Shown: positions 9,089 to 18,971 of the stretch, piece after piece
How the letters are laid out: each line of letters opens with the position of its first letter
Numbering within the stretch: position 1 is the first letter of the stretch
Assembly: GCF_014697125.1 (NCBI RefSeq)
Contig: NZ_JACJRG010000006.1
Coordinates: forward strand, 62,001-126,000
DNA from: Anabaena minutissima FACHB-250
GTDB lineage: Bacteria; Cyanobacteriota; Cyanobacteriia; Cyanobacteriales; Nostocaceae
Reading direction: 5' to 3'
Length of the DNA stretch: 64,000 nt
The notes under the pieces: generated by a model
Told to the model about the DNA's origin: nothing
Database searches by the model: none
Seen by the model: the letters and a program-made list of their open reading frames with translations, nothing else
Program-made: the position numbers and the translations under genes

Positions 9089-10447
9089 TTGACGGATAAT
9101 CCAGCCATGCAAACGGCCAGCAGTTCTTCCTATGCCCAAGTTCAACTTCTCCAACGCCAAGCAGCGTCACTTTTACTTTATCAATCTCTCCTCCAAGACG
9201 AAGTAGGCATTGCCTTTTTAGAATTGCTGCAAGCCATCCGCTACAGTGATGCTGATGGCTGTCGTTGTTTGCAAGCTTACGGCAGTTACTTTCACGCCTT
9301 AGCCGATAAACAGCAAACTTGGGAAGACTACCTCATTACCCAAATTCTCATGGCGGAAAATCCCTTCACGAGACTTGCCCAACAGCGAGACTTTCAAGAT
9401 TTACCCCCAGCTTTAGTAGCAGCAGCCCAGCATGATTTACAACTCTTACAAAGCCTTTATGAATGTAGCAGTGCTATTTTGAGTGAATGGGTGCAAAGTG
9501 TAGCACATTTAGCGGTGTCTCCTGTGGTGTGGTACGTCGAACCAGATGACACAGCTATACAAGCAGGATTAACATTTTCTCTGCACCATTCAGAACACTG
9601 GGCAAATGTAGTAGAAGATGTAGCAAATTACTATCGGCAATTTGGTACAGGGTTATTTGCCCAATATCGGGGATTACGCTGGCAAACTGGGCAACTTATC
9701 GGGATACCTTACCCAGACCCAGTGAAGCTGAGTCATCTTGTCGGTTATGAGTCTCAAAGAGATGCCTTGATTAAAAATACAGAGTTTTTGTTAGCGGGTG
9801 AAGTGGCACTGCACGTATTACTTTATGGTAGTCGCGGCGCAGGCAAATCTTCCTTAGTCAAGGCTTTATTAAATGAATATACCCACCGCCATCTTCGTTT
9901 ACTAGAAGTGGCAAAATCGGATTTGCAGGATCTACCAAATATTGTAGAACAGTTGCGAGGCTTGCCACAGAAATTTATTATCTTTGTCGATGATTTATCC
10001 TTTGAAGAAGATGATGATGCTTTTAAAGCCTTAAAAGTGGTTTTAGAAGGAAACTTAACTGCCAGACCACAGAATGTAGTTGTATATGCTACTTCCAATC
10101 GTCGCCATTTGATTCGAGAATTTTTTGGCGATAGACCGACCCCCAAAGATAACAACGAAATCCATGCTTGGGATACGATGCAGGAGAAACTCTCGTTTAG
10201 CGATCGCTTTGGTTTAACTTTAACCTTTGAGTCCGCAGATCAAAAGACATATTTACAAATTGTGCAACATCTCGCATCACAAGCCGAAATTAACATCAAC
10301 CAGCAAGACTTAGAATTTCAAGCCTTACAATGGGCTACACGTCATAATGGACGGTCTGGAAGGACAGCACAGCAATTCATTAATTATTTAAAAGCAGAAT
10401 TATCACTATTTGGAGAAAATAACAATAAATTAGACATCAAATCATAA
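9089..10447 (+). CDS. DUF815-family AAA+ ATPase
   Basis: This ATP-binding protein of about 450 residues belongs to the DUF815 family. The C-terminal half is the ATPase: HVLLYGSRGAGKSSLVKALL (Walker A), FIIFVDDLSFEEDDDAFK (Walker B), VVVYATSNRRHL (sensor 1), then a FSDRFGLTL arginine-finger region. The N-terminal 200 residues are helical with no motif I recognise. The frame begins with a TTG at 9089; an ATG at 9107 is an equally good start. The function of DUF815 proteins is unknown. It stands directly upstream of the TerB-C/BrxD/helicase set, but a 300-nt gap with a palindromic repeat separates them. Confidence 0.82.
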   Translation: MTDNPAMQTASSSSYAQVQLLQRQAASLLLYQSLLQDEVGIAFLELLQAIRYSDADGCRCLQAYGSYFHALADKQQTWEDYLITQILMAENPFTRLAQQRDFQDLPPALVAAAQHDLQLLQSLYECSSAILSEWVQSVAHLAVSPVVWYVEPDDTAIQAGLTFSLHHSEHWANVVEDVANYYRQFGTGLFAQYRGLRWQTGQLIGIPYPDPVKLSHLVGYESQRDALIKNTEFLLAGEVALHVLLYGSRGAGKSSLVKALLNEYTHRHLRLLEVAKSDLQDLPNIVEQLRGLPQKFIIFVDDLSFEEDDDAFKALKVVLEGNLTARPQNVVVYATSNRRHLIREFFGDRPTPKDNNEIHAWDTMQEKLSFSDRFGLTLTFESADQKTYLQIVQHLASQAEININQQDLEFQALQWATRHNGRSGRTAQQFINYLKAELSLFGENNNKLDIKS

Positions 10448-10595
10448 AAACAAAGAAATTACGTTAGCATAGCGTGGCATAACCCATGAAAAATTGCACA
10501 ACTCAGTAAAATAGCACAATAACCCCAAACTAACTATAGGAATCAAGTACAGCATTTCATCAATTCGTAGCGAATTCTCCGCGTACCTCTCTCTT

Positions 10596-10637
10596 GAAAA
10601 GTTTCCTACGGAGGGAAACCCTCCTCCAGAACTTTTC
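10596..10637. repeat. Palindromic dispersed element, copy 1
   Basis: GAAAAGTT and AACTTTTC form the outer arms, with an inner GGAGGG / CCCTCC hairpin. The same arrangement, with a longer interior, occurs at 17660-17746. The rest of the 10448-10755 gap holds only pyrimidine-rich and HIP1-poor sequence with no gene seen. Confidence 0.7.
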
Positions 10638-10755
10638 GCTGCGCTTACCTCCCCGACCCTCTGCGTTTAAATTTCCCCCCTCAATTGGCAAAGCTGTACT
10701 AAGCTAAAAACCTCCTGTCTCCTGTCCTCTGCCTTATGCCTCAAAAATCAGCAAT

Positions 10756-12018
10756 ATGCAGCCAGTCATGTTCAGTAATCGATTTATCTTAGGCATAGTT
10801 GCCTTTAGTGTCAGTTTTGGTCTTAGTCTAGTCCCCAAATGGGATTTTAACCAAGCTTTCTTCACTGGAGTAATCACCGTAGTTGCTACCTATTCAGCAG
10901 CCTTGTTCGTAGATAGGCGGCGGAGAACTCATGAACTGCTGATTTTATCCTCCCTCCGCAAACGTATTAAAGAAAGGGAAGGACTTAAATCTCGCGTAGT
11001 TAGAGAAATTGAGCAAATAGAAGCTCATCGTAATTTACTTTATAACGAAACCAAACAACTGCAAAATCACATCCTCGAATGTCGTAATCAACGAGATAGT
11101 CTACATAGAGAACTTGGGAATTTTGCCTCACAAAAAAAACAATTAGAATCTGAAGTTAGTAACCTAAAAACAGAACTTTACGACTTAGAACAAAATCAAG
11201 CAGAATTGCATAACTTTTTATCTGCACTAACATCAGAAAAACGTCGCCTCGAATTGCATTACAATACTTCCCATGCAGAAATTAACCAGTTGCAAACCCA
11301 TATATATGAACTAAAACAAGAGCAAAAGGAAATAGAAAGTAATTTAACTCTTCTAGGTAGGATTAAACCTCAATTAGAAGAAAAGCTTTACGAATTGCGA
11401 CTAGAAATTCAAAACTTAGAATCTGAAAAAAATCAACAAAATCAAATACTACTAGAGACAGCACATGAAAAAGATGATGTAACAGCCACAATAAATTTTT
11501 TACAAACTCAAAAATCACAACAACAAGAACATTTACAGCAATTAAAAAATGAAATTTCTGTATTACAACAAGAACGTGACCTATTACAAAACCAAGTTTG
11601 GGAACTACTCCAGCAAGTAGGAACATTTAATCAAGAACCTTTATCTGAAACCCCACAAGTTGAAGATATTGAAGTATTTCCTTTTGCCGACTTAATAGAA
11701 ACAGTAGAATCTGATATTTTACCTGAAACATGGGATAGATTTTTAAATCAATTACCAGGACATGAATTTCAGGTATTAAAAGCCATAGTAGAGCAAGATA
11801 ATCCTCATCCAACCATTAAAAAAATTTCCGAAGCTAACATTACTATGCCTAATATATTAATTGACTCTATCAATGAACGTGCTAGTGATGTTATAGGTGA
11901 ATTAATCATTGAAACAACTTTAGATAAACCAGCAATTTATCCAGAGCATATTAGTAATGTCAGACAAATGATTGCCTTATATGAAAACCTTATGACTAGA
12001 CACGCCTCATCAAATTAA
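10756..12018 (+). CDS. Membrane-anchored coiled-coil protein with TerB-C-like C-terminus
   Basis: The 420-residue protein has three parts. Two hydrophobic segments (about residues 9-27 and 34-52) end in the stop-transfer-like RRRRTHE. A very long coiled coil rich in Q, E, L and N fills about 65-295. A C-terminal globular domain (about 325-410) carries IKKISEANITMPNILIDSINE, resembling the TerB-C domain of tellurite-resistance-like proteins. TerB-family domains occur next to a DUF2791/BrxD ATPase and a helicase in predicted phage-defence or stress modules, exactly as here. The classical TerB-N and TerB domains are missing and replaced by membrane anchor plus coiled coil. It may tether the ATPase and helicase to the membrane (inference). 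Confidence 0.65.
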   Translation: MQPVMFSNRFILGIVAFSVSFGLSLVPKWDFNQAFFTGVITVVATYSAALFVDRRRRTHELLILSSLRKRIKEREGLKSRVVREIEQIEAHRNLLYNETKQLQNHILECRNQRDSLHRELGNFASQKKQLESEVSNLKTELYDLEQNQAELHNFLSALTSEKRRLELHYNTSHAEINQLQTHIYELKQEQKEIESNLTLLGRIKPQLEEKLYELRLEIQNLESEKNQQNQILLETAHEKDDVTATINFLQTQKSQQQEHLQQLKNEISVLQQERDLLQNQVWELLQQVGTFNQEPLSETPQVEDIEVFPFADLIETVESDILPETWDRFLNQLPGHEFQVLKAIVEQDNPHPTIKKISEANITMPNILIDSINERASDVIGELIIETTLDKPAIYPEHISNVRQMIALYENLMTRHASSN

Positions 12019-12100
12019 AATATTCTCATACGTTGTAAGATAATCATTATTATAGGCATATCTGTTGACCTCTGCATTGACATCAAGTAAAGTAAAATAC

Positions 12101-13429
12101 ATGGCAAAGCTCAAACTCTCGAAAAAAACTTCAACTGCTTTAATCAATTCCCTAGGTGCAGGAGTAGTTCCCAGGATAGGAGTTGAACAGATAGCAGTTG
12201 GTCGAGAAAAAGAACTTAAAAGCCTATTACAAAATCTCGATGATATTGCCGAAGGTGTCGCCGCATTTCGTTTTATAATTGGCAACTATGGTTCTGGTAA
12301 AAGCTTCATGCTGCAAATGATTCGTAACCGTGCTATTGAGCAGGGTTTTGTTGTAGCTGACGCTGATTTATCTTCAGAACGTCGCCTAGCAGGAAGCAAT
12401 AGTGAAGGCTTGGCTACCTATCGAGAATTAATGAGTCACCTTTCTACCAAAACTCGTCCTGATGGTGGCGCATTGGTTTCAATTTTAGAAGGATGGATTA
12501 ATAAAATTCAACAAGAAGTAGTTAAAGAAACTGATTTACGTCCCCATGATGAAGGTTTTGATGACAAAATTGAAGCGAAAATTAGGGAAGTTGTCCAATA
12601 TATAGAAGACCTAGTTCACGGTTTTGATTTTGGTACTGTAATTATTGCTTATTGGCGTGGTTATCGTTTAGATAATGATGACTTAAAAAATGCTGCCTTA
12701 CGTTGGTTAAGGGGAGAATTTAATACCAAAACTGAAGCCAAAGCCGCATTAGGGGTACGTGTTATTATTGATGATGATAGTTGGTATGACTACATCAAAC
12801 TCTTAGCTAAATTTATCGCGGAAATTGGCTATAAAGGACTATTAATTTTAATTGATGAAGCCGTCAATATCTACCAAATATCAACTACAGTCACTCGTGA
12901 GAAAAACTATAACAGACTGCTAGCAATGTTTAATGACACGATGCAATGCAAAGCAGAACATTTAGGTATTTTTATTGGTGGGACAACCAAATTTTTAGAA
13001 GACCCCAACCGAGGACTATTTGCAGACCAAGCTTGGCGCAGACGCACCAAAGAAAGCCGTTTTGCTATCCAAGCTGATGTGCAAGAATTTTTAGGGCCGG
13101 TTATCCGACTTAACCCTTTGAGTGAAGCAGAAATTCTCACACTTTTGCAACGTTTAACAGAGATTCATGCTACTCATTTTAGTTATGACAAGACTTTGAA
13201 TGGTCGGGAATTAAAAGAATTTGTCGGAGAAATAGTCAACCGTTTGGGTGCGGAAGCATTACTCACACCAGGAGAAATCATCCGAGATTTTATTAGTGTG
13301 TTGAATATCTTACATCACAATCCAGCCATTGGATTTGGTGAATTAATTCATGGTGCTAAATTTAAGCCTACTGCTGTGGGTAAAAATATAGCTTTGGATG
13401 AAGATAATGCAGCCGAATTTAGTTTGTAG
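12101..13429 (+). CDS. BrxD/DUF2791-type P-loop ATPase
   Basis: The protein of about 442 residues starts with LINSLGAGVVPRIGVEQIAV, the usual opening of BREX ATP-binding (DUF2791) proteins. It then has Walker A FIIGNYGSGKSFML (about residues 58-71 from the chosen start) and Walker B LLILIDEAVNIYQI. The segment ALRWLRGEFNTKTEA is also family-typical. BrxD accompanies the helicase BrxHI in BREX types 2 and 6. The ATG at 12101 fits homologues better than the TTG at 12065. The gene follows the TerB-C gene by about 80 nt and precedes the helicase by 116 nt, all on one strand, suggesting one operon. Confidence 0.85.
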   Translation: MAKLKLSKKTSTALINSLGAGVVPRIGVEQIAVGREKELKSLLQNLDDIAEGVAAFRFIIGNYGSGKSFMLQMIRNRAIEQGFVVADADLSSERRLAGSNSEGLATYRELMSHLSTKTRPDGGALVSILEGWINKIQQEVVKETDLRPHDEGFDDKIEAKIREVVQYIEDLVHGFDFGTVIIAYWRGYRLDNDDLKNAALRWLRGEFNTKTEAKAALGVRVIIDDDSWYDYIKLLAKFIAEIGYKGLLILIDEAVNIYQISTTVTREKNYNRLLAMFNDTMQCKAEHLGIFIGGTTKFLEDPNRGLFADQAWRRRTKESRFAIQADVQEFLGPVIRLNPLSEAEILTLLQRLTEIHATHFSYDKTLNGRELKEFVGEIVNRLGAEALLTPGEIIRDFISVLNILHHNPAIGFGELIHGAKFKPTAVGKNIALDEDNAAEFSL

Positions 13430-13545
13430 TCGGGACTTTAGTCCTGAGATTTTATTTTTAAACGCAGAGAAGTGCAGAGGTTCACGCATACAGCCAAGGG
13501 CGGAATGCGGAAGTTTGGAATCTTCCCCACTATCAAAGAACAAAT

Positions 13546-15720
13546 ATGAGTGATGCTTTTAACCGACTTGCACCCTTTATTCAAGAATATATTTATCATC
13601 ACAACTGGACGGAATTAAGACCAGTTCAAACAGCCGCTTGTGAAGTGATATTTGACACTGATGCTCATTTATTAATTGCTGCTGCTACAGCTGCGGGGAA
13701 AACAGAAGCAGCATTTTTACCTGTCTTGACTGTTTTACATGATAACCCTAGTAAAACTATAGGTGCATTATATATTGGCCCTATCAAAGCTTTAATTAAT
13801 GACCAGTTTGAACGTCTCAACGACTTACTAAAATCAGTCGATATTCCTGTTTATCATTGGCATGGTGATGTTGCTCAAAGTCGTAAGAATAAGCTGCTAC
13901 AAAATCCTCAAGGTATATTGCAAATTACGCCAGAATCTTTAGAAAGCTTATTAGTAAATAAACACAAAGACCTAGTACACTTATTTGGTGATTTAAGGTT
14001 TGTTGTCATTGATGAAATTCACGCTTTTATGGGTACTGAACGCGGTTGTCAGATTATCTGTCAATTGCAGCGTTTGGTAAATTTAACGCAAGCACAACCT
14101 CGTCGCATTGGTTTATCAGCAACTCTCGGTGATTATTCAATGGCTGAAGATTGGTTGCGTTCTGGAACTGATAAACAAGTCATTACCCCCAAAGTTGAAG
14201 CAGGAAAACGCCAAATTAAACTAGTGGTAGAACATTTTTATGTTGCTAAACATGATGAATCAGCAGTAACAGACTATGAACAATATATTTTTAATTTGAG
14301 TCAATCTCGTAAATGTTTAATTTTTGCCAATAATCGCACTCAAACTGAATCAATTATTGCCTCTTTGCGTCAAATTGCTACTATTCAATCACTACCAGAT
14401 GTCTATCATGTACATCATGGTAGTATATCTGCTAGTTTACGCCAAGTGGCAGAAAATGCCATGCGCGAGCCTCATAACCCGGCTGTAACTGCTGCTACTC
14501 TCACCTTAGAATTAGGTATAGATATTGGGAATTTAGAGCGAGTTATTCAGTTGGAATCACCCCTTTCAGTAGCGAGTTTTTTACAACGTTTGGGACGTGC
14601 AGGAAGACGAGGTGAAGCTGCTGATATGCGTTTTGTCTGTGGTGAAGATGAAGTGTTACCAGAAGCATCTTTACCAGAGCAAATTCCCTGGCAACTTTTA
14701 CAGTGTATCGCTATTATTCAACTTTATTTAGAAGAGCGTTGGATTGAACCAATTAAGCCAATTCAATATCCTTTGAGTTTGCTGTATCACCAAACAATGA
14801 GTATTTTGGTAGCCGCAGAGGCAATTTCCCCGGCTGCGCTAGCTAAACAGGTTTTAAATCTGCCACCATTTGCTGCTATTTCTCACGAAGATTATAAATT
14901 ATTGTTGCGCTATTTAATTGATATCGGTCACATTCAACGGACTGAACAAGGTAAATTAATTTTGGGTGTATCATCCGAAAAAATAGTAGGTAAGTTTCAG
15001 TTTTATGCTGTCTTTGCTGATAACCAGGAATATAGTGTTAAGCAAGGGACTACAGCCATTGGTAGTATTATTATGCCGCCTCCAGTTGGTAATCAATTTG
15101 CGTTGGCTGGGAGAACTTGGGAAGTATTAGAAATTGATTTCAGAAAAAAAAATATTTTGGTTAAGCAAGTAGATGGTAAGGCTACAATTTATTGGCGTGG
15201 TGGTGGTGGTACGATTCATACTAAAGTTCTGCAAAGAATGCAGCAGGTTTTACTAGAGGATTTAGAATATAGCTATTTGCAGAACAATGCACGTCAACGT
15301 TTACAGACAGTCCGCAAGCTAGTGCAGAAAGCTGGATTAGATAAGCAGAATATTTTGCAAATAGAAAAAGGTAAATGCTGTATTTTTCCTTGGATGGGAA
15401 CTGTTGCTTATCGTACTTTAATCAGATTAATTAATACCTTTTGTCGGGAATCTTTGGAAATTAGTAGTATTGGTGGGGTGAATCCCTATTATTTGACGCT
15501 AAAATTAGGTAAAAATAAGTTTAAAGATGTAAGCCAAGAAATCATTTCTTTGTGTGAGCAAAGAATTATTCCAGAGGCTTTAGTTAGTTCGGCGGAAGCA
15601 CCGGAAATGCAAAAGTATGATGAATTTATTCCTCATCCACTTTTACGCAAAGCTTTTGTTTATGATTATTTAGATATGGAGGAAGTTAAGCAGCAAGTAG
15701 CACGGTGGGAAGGAATTTAA
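13546..15720 (+). CDS. BrxHI/Lhr-like DEAD/DEAH superfamily 2 helicase
   Basis: This 724-residue helicase carries intact SF2 motifs: Q-like RPVQTAA, motif I ATAAGKTEA (residues 47-55), Ia GPIKALINDQF, II VVIDEIHAF, III SATLG, V GIDIGNLE and VI QRLGRAGRRGE. The arrangement and the C-terminal Lhr-like extension match BrxHI helicases, which pair with BrxD ATPases. It probably unwinds or translocates on DNA using ATP. No methylase, PglZ phosphatase or BrxC gene is near, so this is not a full BREX locus. It is the last gene of the TerB-C/BrxD/helicase set. Confidence 0.85.
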   Translation: MSDAFNRLAPFIQEYIYHHNWTELRPVQTAACEVIFDTDAHLLIAAATAAGKTEAAFLPVLTVLHDNPSKTIGALYIGPIKALINDQFERLNDLLKSVDIPVYHWHGDVAQSRKNKLLQNPQGILQITPESLESLLVNKHKDLVHLFGDLRFVVIDEIHAFMGTERGCQIICQLQRLVNLTQAQPRRIGLSATLGDYSMAEDWLRSGTDKQVITPKVEAGKRQIKLVVEHFYVAKHDESAVTDYEQYIFNLSQSRKCLIFANNRTQTESIIASLRQIATIQSLPDVYHVHHGSISASLRQVAENAMREPHNPAVTAATLTLELGIDIGNLERVIQLESPLSVASFLQRLGRAGRRGEAADMRFVCGEDEVLPEASLPEQIPWQLLQCIAIIQLYLEERWIEPIKPIQYPLSLLYHQTMSILVAAEAISPAALAKQVLNLPPFAAISHEDYKLLLRYLIDIGHIQRTEQGKLILGVSSEKIVGKFQFYAVFADNQEYSVKQGTTAIGSIIMPPPVGNQFALAGRTWEVLEIDFRKKNILVKQVDGKATIYWRGGGGTIHTKVLQRMQQVLLEDLEYSYLQNNARQRLQTVRKLVQKAGLDKQNILQIEKGKCCIFPWMGTVAYRTLIRLINTFCRESLEISSIGGVNPYYLTLKLGKNKFKDVSQEIISLCEQRIIPEALVSSAEAPEMQKYDEFIPHPLLRKAFVYDYLDMEEVKQQVARWEGI

Positions 15721-15868
15721 AATTCAAAATAACAGGGAGTAGCCAAAATGTCTGGTTTGATCTTTAAACGCAGAGGGGTGCGGAGGGGTGCGGAGTTTTT
15801 ATTAGAGCTATTTGTGTTTCATTTTGAACCAATTGGGATGCTGCCAGAATAAAAAGGTTTTGGTTATT

Positions 15869-17581
15869 TTGAATATTTTACAAAACCGTTATCGGTTAGT
15901 TAATTTAATTAGTCGAGGGGGATTTTGTGAAAGCTACTTTGCTGTAGATGAAGGTAAATCTCCGCCTGTTGTTTGTGTAGTACAAAAACTATGTTGTGAT
16001 AATCAAAGATTAGACAGCTTTGAGCAAAAAGCACAGTTAATTAAGAAAATAGGACAACATCCACAAATCCCAGCTTTATTGGCGCACTTCCAAGAAAATG
16101 GAAACTTTTACTTAGTACAAGAATTTATTGTAGGCTCGAATTTAGCTCAGATAGTAGATGCAGAAGGTGCTTTTAATGAAACTCAAATTTGGCAACTTTT
16201 AGTAAATATATTACCAGTTCTGAAATTTATTAGCGATCGCCATCTGATTCACTGTGACATAAAACCCCACAATATTATCCGCAGCAACTCAGGAAATCTA
16301 GTATTAGTCGATTTCGGTAATGCTCAAATCGCCTCAGACATTAACCAGCTAACTACTAACACCATTACGGGTAATCCAGAATATGCTGCACCAGAACAAA
16401 TCCTAGGTAAAGCAGTATTTGCTAGTGACCTTTATAGCTTGGGTATAACTTGTATTTACTTACTTACCCAAATTTCACCCTTTGATTTATTTGACATTGC
16501 CAATGTAGTTTGGGTATGGCGACAGTATCTTACTACTAGGATAAGCGATCGCCTAGGTAATATACTTGACAAATTACTCCAAAAAGCCATTACTCAACGC
16601 TACCAATCCGCCGATGCAGTTATGGTGACAATGGGCATCGCCAATACATCTACATATTCTCGCGGCGATTTAAAATCCCCTAATCCCTGGCAATGCGCCC
16701 ATACTTTCACAGAAACTACTAGTATTAATGCCCTCGCCATCAGTCCTGACGGCAAAATCTTAGCTAGCGGTGGCGAAAATAAAATGATCACATTATGGGA
16801 TTTAGAGACGAAAACAGTAATTAATACCTTATCAGGACATTCCCAAGGTGTGACATCGGTTGCTTTCAGTCCCAACGGTCAAATTTTAGCCACAGCTAGC
16901 GATGATAAAACTGTGAAATTGTGGGATTTCCCAACATCGACAGAAATTTACGCCTTAGTTGAACACTCACACGCCGTCAAATCAGTAGCGTTTAGTCCCG
17001 ATGGGCAAATCCTCGCTAGTGGGAGTTGGGACAAACAAATCAGACTTTGGGATGTTGAGACCGGTGCAGAGATTTTTTCCCTGCAAGGACATCAATTACA
17101 GGTGAGTGCAGTCGCCTTTAGTCCAGACGGACAACTTTTAGCCAGTGCTAGCTTTGATAGAACAATTCGCCTTTGGCAATTGAAAAACCGCCAGTGCTAT
17201 GACTTGTTAGAAACAATCTCAGGTCATACACGGGCGGTTTTAGCGATCGCCTTTAGCCTAGATGGTAAAATTCTGGCTACAGGCAGCGATGATAACACCA
17301 TTAAATTGTGGGATGTCAACACTTGTCAGCTAATTGGCACACTCTTAGGCCATTCTTGGGCAGTAGTGGCAGTAGCTTTCACAGCAGACAGCAAAACGCT
17401 CATTAGTGCGAGTTGGGACAAAACCATCAAGCTTTGGCAAGTCAGCACAACACAAGAGATAACAACCCTTCTTGGTCATGTAGACTCAGTAACCACTCTT
17501 GCTGTCAGCCAAGTTGCACAACTAATTGCTAGTGGCAGCCGGGACAAAACCATCAAATTGTGGCAATTTAGTGCTGAGTAG
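15869..17581 (+). CDS. Hanks-type Ser/Thr kinase fused to seven WD40 repeats
   Basis: A kinase domain (about the first 250 residues) is joined to a C-terminal seven-bladed WD40 propeller, a fusion common in filamentous cyanobacteria. Kinase motifs are a glycine-rich loop ISRGGFCESYFAVD, the ATP lysine in VVQKL, the catalytic loop LIHCDIKPHNI and LVDFGNA. The usual HRD is HCD, which marks a non-RD kinase that may not need activation-loop phosphorylation. The WD repeats end in the usual IKLW or IRLW and are spaced about 42 residues apart. No ATG start fits; a TTG at 15869 gives the normal N-terminus and follows an AAGG, with another TTG at 15812. It may phosphorylate partners held by the propeller. 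Confidence 0.83.
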   Translation: MNILQNRYRLVNLISRGGFCESYFAVDEGKSPPVVCVVQKLCCDNQRLDSFEQKAQLIKKIGQHPQIPALLAHFQENGNFYLVQEFIVGSNLAQIVDAEGAFNETQIWQLLVNILPVLKFISDRHLIHCDIKPHNIIRSNSGNLVLVDFGNAQIASDINQLTTNTITGNPEYAAPEQILGKAVFASDLYSLGITCIYLLTQISPFDLFDIANVVWVWRQYLTTRISDRLGNILDKLLQKAITQRYQSADAVMVTMGIANTSTYSRGDLKSPNPWQCAHTFTETTSINALAISPDGKILASGGENKMITLWDLETKTVINTLSGHSQGVTSVAFSPNGQILATASDDKTVKLWDFPTSTEIYALVEHSHAVKSVAFSPDGQILASGSWDKQIRLWDVETGAEIFSLQGHQLQVSAVAFSPDGQLLASASFDRTIRLWQLKNRQCYDLLETISGHTRAVLAIAFSLDGKILATGSDDNTIKLWDVNTCQLIGTLLGHSWAVVAVAFTADSKTLISASWDKTIKLWQVSTTQEITTLLGHVDSVTTLAVSQVAQLIASGSRDKTIKLWQFSAE

Positions 17582-17659
17582 TGTTAGGCGGTAGCGCGGC
17601 GTTTAGCCGGTGCTGAGTGGGGAGTCAAAAATTCTTTAATTTTGAATTTTGAATTTTGC

Positions 17660-17746
17660 GAAAAGTTCTGTAGGCGGGTTTCCCAACCTAGGAACGCCAC
17701 TTGCTACAAGCCGGGAAACCCGTCCAACGCAGTGGCTCAACTTTTC
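17660..17746. repeat. Palindromic dispersed element, copy 2
   Basis: GAAAAGTT (17660-17667) pairs with AACTTTTC (17739-17746), and an inner GGCGGGTTTCCC pairs imperfectly with GGGAAACCCGTCC. The outer arms equal those of the element at 10596-10637. Just before it, an inverted copy of the CTAAACGCCGCGCTACCGCT unit follows the kinase stop codon. Confidence 0.7.
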
Positions 17747-17784
17747 AAGACGAATTTTGAATTGATTAGTCCCCAGTACCTCAA

Positions 17785-18084
17785 TCAAGCACTACCAGTG
17801 AAGGCAACTTCAGGGAATTTTAACTGTGCTTCTGCCATCGGACGGTTTCTACCTTCCTCTTGCCAGTAGTTAATCACTTCTGTTGCCTTATTGAGCAACT
17901 CGACGCGATCTATATCGGTAATCCAGTGCTTGGATTCGAGTTCTTTCTTTAACTCTTCCCAGGCATCATTCCTAGGCCAGAAGAAATACTTAGTCAAAGG
18001 ACTTGTACCTTTGCCGACAACTTGATCAACTGCCAGGGCAACGTTCTCGTCTAGCCAAAGGATTTTCAAAATGAACTTGGACAA
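17785..18084 (-). CDS. Ribosomal protein PSRP-3 (Ycf65, cS23)
   Basis: This 99-residue protein is a 30S ribosomal protein found in cyanobacteria and plastids. Family signatures are [38 protein letters not shown] and the tail [17 protein letters not shown]. The start is a TTG at 18084, supported by a perfect GGAGG 5 nt upstream on the coding strand; no ATG fits. The gene is monocistronic. Confidence 0.9.
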   Translation of the reverse strand: MSKFILKILWLDENVALAVDQVVGKGTSPLTKYFFWPRNDAWEELKKELESKHWITDIDRVELLNKATEVINYWQEEGRNRPMAEAQLKFPEVAFTGSA

Positions 18085-18245
18085 TTACACCTCCGGGGAA
18101 TATCCGGCTATGACTTACTAAGTTTGCGATCGCTTATTTTAACGCAATACTTACCAGTTCTCCAAATAGGTTAGGAAATTAGGCATGAGGGCAAATTGTA
18201 AATCATACACAAACGCATAGGATTACCCATGAGTGGGTGGCTTAG

Positions 18246-18971
18246 TTATATCTGTTCCCTGTTCCCTTGAATTCTATTCTTAAGTAGGAAACCAGTAGCA
18301 AAAAAAACAACTATCAATGCTGGTACAGAATTGGTTTCGGGAACTGTGGTCAGGCGGAAACTATCAAATGTCCAAGCTCCACCGTCTGGATTTGTCCCAT
18401 CGTCAACTTGTAAACGAATACCTAAAGACGAAAATCCATTATTGATAGCATTATTGAAAATTGAGGTGACATCAATTTTCAAGGTGTCTCCCGCAGCAAG
18501 ATTTGCTGTACTGAAAGTTCCAATAGTTGCAATGGATGGAGCTTGATAGTCGTATAGATTTTCGTCATTGTTGCCAAGGTAGCTTAGAACCTTGACATTT
18601 CCCCTAAAAGGAAAGTCATTTTGCGCAGGAAACAGTCCACCTGGCTGAAAAACATTAAAACTGACCGTTGCTAATGATGTAGTAGACAAGCCTGCGAGAT
18701 TGTATTCAGAAAGACCGCGAATGTCTTCGTTGTAATAGCTACCAACTTCATTCTTACTAGGGGGATTCCCAAATGGATTGCTTGTGCTGGAGCTAAAGTA
18801 AATACCATATCCGTTGGGATCAGGTCCACTAGAGACAGAAAATGCTAGCCCTTGAATAGTTGCAGCTTTAACTGGAGAGGGTGAGGTGAGGGAAAAAGTG
18901 GCAATTGCAGCTAATGCTACCGATCTAGTAGCGATCGCAGATACTTGTTTGATTTGAGTTAGAGCTTTCAT
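18246..18971 (-). CDS. Secreted PEP-CTERM-like protein
   Basis: The 241-residue protein has an N-terminal signal peptide ending near SPSPVKAA (about residue 37). A beta-rich secreted domain follows, then a C-terminal sorting region: VPETNSVPALIVVFFATGFLLKNR. That tail resembles the PEP-CTERM signal (VPEP, hydrophobic stretch, basic end), with VPET in place of VPEP, so recognition by an exosortase-like system is likely but not certain. The middle has no family I recognise; it resembles lectin/PEP-CTERM domain proteins that end in SFRLTTVPE. Confidence 0.65.
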   Translation of the reverse strand: MKALTQIKQVSAIATRSVALAAIATFSLTSPSPVKAATIQGLAFSVSSGPDPNGYGIYFSSSTSNPFGNPPSKNEVGSYYNEDIRGLSEYNLAGLSTTSLATVSFNVFQPGGLFPAQNDFPFRGNVKVLSYLGNNDENLYDYQAPSIATIGTFSTANLAAGDTLKIDVTSIFNNAINNGFSSLGIRLQVDDGTNPDGGAWTFDSFRLTTVPETNSVPALIVVFFATGFLLKNRIQGNREQI

